NCBI GenBank assembly: GCA_024231855.1
Contig: JAAEQD010000013.1
Span: forward strand, 1 to 64,000
Direction of reading: 5' to 3'
Length of the DNA: 64,000 nucleotides
Origin: Candidatus Zixiibacteriota bacterium
Lineage (GTDB): Bacteria > Zixibacteria > MSB-5A5 > UBA10806 > 4484-95
The position numbers and the translations under genes were made by a program. Of the stretch, positions 62,480 through 64,000 are shown piece after piece. The notes under the pieces are model-generated. The model did no database searches. It worked only from the letters and a program-made list of their open reading frames with translations, and was not told the DNA's origin. Position 1 is the first letter of the stretch; every line of letters starts with the position of its first letter.

Positions 62480-62719
62480 ATGCGATATACCGTTCGCCCG
62501 TTAACTATCTTGTTTGCGTTTCAAATGATCGATTTATTATTTCCCAGGAATGCTTGCGCCTATCTAGATCCGGGAACCGGAAGTTATTTTCTCCAGGTAA
62601 TTTTGGCCGCGGCGCTCGGAGCATTATTTACCTTGCGAATCTTCTGGAAGAGGATTATATCTTACCTAAAAAGGATTTTTTCCGGAGCGGAAAAAGATGA
62701 CAAAACGAAAAATCAATGA
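62480..62719 (+). CDS. Small membrane protein with 'YLDPGTGSY' motif
   Basis: 79 aa, a first hydrophobic segment as signal or TM (residues 5-25), the conserved 'AYLDPGTGSYFLQ' (about 27-39), a second TM segment (about 40-60) and a basic tail. This motif is known from small proteins that often stand next to sulfatase-like and methyltransferase genes, but it has no known function. AAAGGA precedes the ATG; the 3' end overlaps the next start by 23 nt. Confidence 0.75.
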   Translation: MRYTVRPLTILFAFQMIDLLFPRNACAYLDPGTGSYFLQVILAAALGALFTLRIFWKRIISYLKRIFSGAEKDDKTKNQ

Positions 62720-64000
62720 AACCGTTTCAGGTTCGTTTCGTGATCCCAGCGGTTTCCTCTTTTATCGAGATGACAATTTATACCGCCAGATAAATAAGTC
62801 TTACAAGGATAATTATAATCACCTAATTAATTCGGGTTTATATGAGTATCTTGTAAATAATAGATTGTTGATTCCTCATATTGAATGTAACCTGGATAAT
62901 ATCGATTATCAAATCGCCTACAAGATAATTAAACCTGAACACTTATCCTATATCTCCTATCCTTATGAATGGTGTTTCAGCCAGTTAAAGGATGCCGCGT
63001 TAATAACGCTGAATATACAAAAAAAGGCTCTCGAATATAACATGTCCCTTAAAGATTGTAGCGCCTATAATATCCAATTTCAGAAAGGCCGCCCGATTTT
63101 TATCGATACCTTGTCATTTGATAAGTATAAAGATGGGCAACTCTGGAGCGCCTACAGGCAATTCTGTCAACACTTTCTGGCGCCTCTGGCATTGATGAGT
63201 TATACTGATGTTCGCCTTAATCAACTATTCAGGATATATATCGATGGGCCTCCGTTGGATCTGACAAGTTCGCTTCTTCCCTTACGCACTCGTTTGAAAT
63301 TTTCACTCCTTGCTCATCTGCACCTTCATGCAAAAAGTCAAAAGAGATATGCCGGCAAGACAAGGAATGTATCCTCGCGAAAAATGAACCGTCGTGCTTT
63401 TCTGGGCTTGATAGACAGCCTGGAACGAGCGATCGGCAAATTAAAATGGAAGCCACGCGATACCGAGTGGATAGACTATTATAATGAGACTAATTATTCG
63501 GATGAGACTCAGAAAATCAAGATCACGCTTATTGAGGAATTTCTAAATCAAAGCAAACCTGAAGTTCTCTGGGATCTCGGATCGAATACCGGATTTTACA
63601 GCCGTCTGGCGGCATCCAGGGGAGTTGAAACGCTTTCCTTTGATATTGATCCAGCTTGCGTGGAAAGAAACTATCTCGAATCTGCGGAGAAAAAAGAGTT
63701 AAATATCCTCCCTCTAATTCTCGATTTAACAAATCCCAGTCCCGGTATCGGCTGGCAAAACAGGGAGAGGCATTCATTTATAGAACGCGGACCGGCTGAT
63801 ACAATTATGGCCCTGGCCCTTATTCATCATCTGGCGATATCCAATAACTTGCCCCTGGCGAAGATAGCCGATTTCTTCAGTCGAACCTGCGGATTTCTAA
63901 TCATAGAATTTATCCCCAAAAGCGACTCACAGGTTCAAAGGCTCCTATCGACTCGAGAAGATATCTTTCCTCAATACTCACAACGGGATTTTGAGCTTGA
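62697..64000 (+). CDS. Class I SAM-dependent methyltransferase (3' end beyond the window)
   Basis: Open from the ATG at 62697 to the window edge, 434 codons. The first about 270 residues are an unassigned, partly aromatic domain with 'DCSAYNIQFQKGRPIFIDT', as in NoeA-related methyltransferases. The Rossmann motif I is 'WDLGSNTGFYSRLAA' (from about residue 292), motif II 'FDIDP', motif IV region 'MALALIHHLAI'. Overlaps the preceding gene by 23 nt, hence co-translated. A role in modifying a surface glycan or lipid fits the cassette. Confidence 0.85.
   Translation, partial: MTKRKINETVSGSFRDPSGFLFYRDDNLYRQINKSYKDNYNHLINSGLYEYLVNNRLLIPHIECNLDNIDYQIAYKIIKPEHLSYISYPYEWCFSQLKDAALITLNIQKKALEYNMSLKDCSAYNIQFQKGRPIFIDTLSFDKYKDGQLWSAYRQFCQHFLAPLALMSYTDVRLNQLFRIYIDGPPLDLTSSLLPLRTRLKFSLLAHLHLHAKSQKRYAGKTRNVSSRKMNRRAFLGLIDSLERAIGKLKWKPRDTEWIDYYNETNYSDETQKIKITLIEEFLNQSKPEVLWDLGSNTGFYSRLAASRGVETLSFDIDPACVERNYLESAEKKELNILPLILDLTNPSPGIGWQNRERHSFIERGPADTIMALALIHHLAISNNLPLAKIADFFSRTCGFLIIEFIPKSDSQVQRLLSTREDIFPQYSQRDFEL

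Overview
The window is a bacterial chromosomal segment of moderate G+C with 65 protein genes or gene remnants, no rRNA or tRNA gene that I can see, and no transposase. Three traits point to the FCB superphylum, most likely candidate division Zixibacteria or a close relative: a secreted beta-propeller with a C-terminal 'YPNPFN' type IX secretion sorting domain, several beta-helix or carboxypeptidase-regulatory-like proteins ending in twin dockerin motifs (GDANGD...GSDVT..VNYFR), and glycine dehydrogenase split into PA and PB. The placement is an inference from domain style, not from a phylogenetic marker.

Layout. 0-5 kb (minus strand): a YbhGFSR-like ABC-2 exporter (HlyD adaptor, two separate ATPases, two permeases, the last cut by the window edge). 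5.1-7.4 kb: a lipoprotein, an NlpC/P60 lipoprotein and a UbiA prenyltransferase. 7.4-12.7 kb (minus): the conserved block rplM-rpsI-rpsB-tsf-pyrH-frr-uppS-cdsA. 12.8-17.5 kb: mtnA, a YjbQ-family gene, a multi-TM protein, an MdaB-like flavoprotein and an orphan PD-(D/E)XK nuclease beside REP-like palindromes. 17.6-20.5 kb: a pyrR-pyrB-pyrC operon behind a promoter and an attenuator-like terminator. 20.5-25.4 kb: the T9SS cargo protein, a TPR lipoprotein, then ilvE-rpiB-glyA on the plus strand. 25.4-31.5 kb: accessory region with lipoproteins, an ECF-like sigma factor, a frameshifted TPR gene, a receiver-domain remnant, a small unknown gene and a PhzF protein. 31.5-35.7 kb: lipoprotein, B12-binding mutase subunit, acyl-CoA dehydrogenase, radical SAM/SPASM protein, DinB-like protein. 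35.9-43.9 kb: four consecutive dockerin proteins (beta-helix, two cohesin-like/CarboxypepD_reg proteins, beta-helix). 44.1-47.4 kb: 3-hydroxyacyl-CoA dehydrogenase and two acyl-CoA dehydrogenases. 47.7-50.9 kb: AT-rich pair with a TPR/ricin-lectin protein, a cupin and two membrane proteins. 51-60.2 kb (minus): thiolase, an FN3 lipoprotein, and an operon accC-gcvH-gcvPA-(zinc ribbon)-(thioredoxin/TPR)-gcvPB followed by a fused ECF-type ATPase. 60.2-64 kb: a 13-bp minisatellite, then a sulfatase-like membrane protein, a tiny 'YLDPGTGS' protein and a large SAM methyltransferase that runs off the end.

How the genes fit together. Thiolase, 3-hydroxyacyl-CoA dehydrogenase, three acyl-CoA dehydrogenases and a B12-binding mutase subunit suggest acyl-CoA (fatty or branched-chain acid) oxidation or butyrate-type metabolism. 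glyA and the gcv genes link serine, glycine and one-carbon units. The dockerin cluster, with cohesin-like modules in two of its members, may build a calcium-dependent extracellular complex; this is the most interesting system in the window. Many promoters share TTGAC[AT]-N16/17-TAT[AT][AT][AT].
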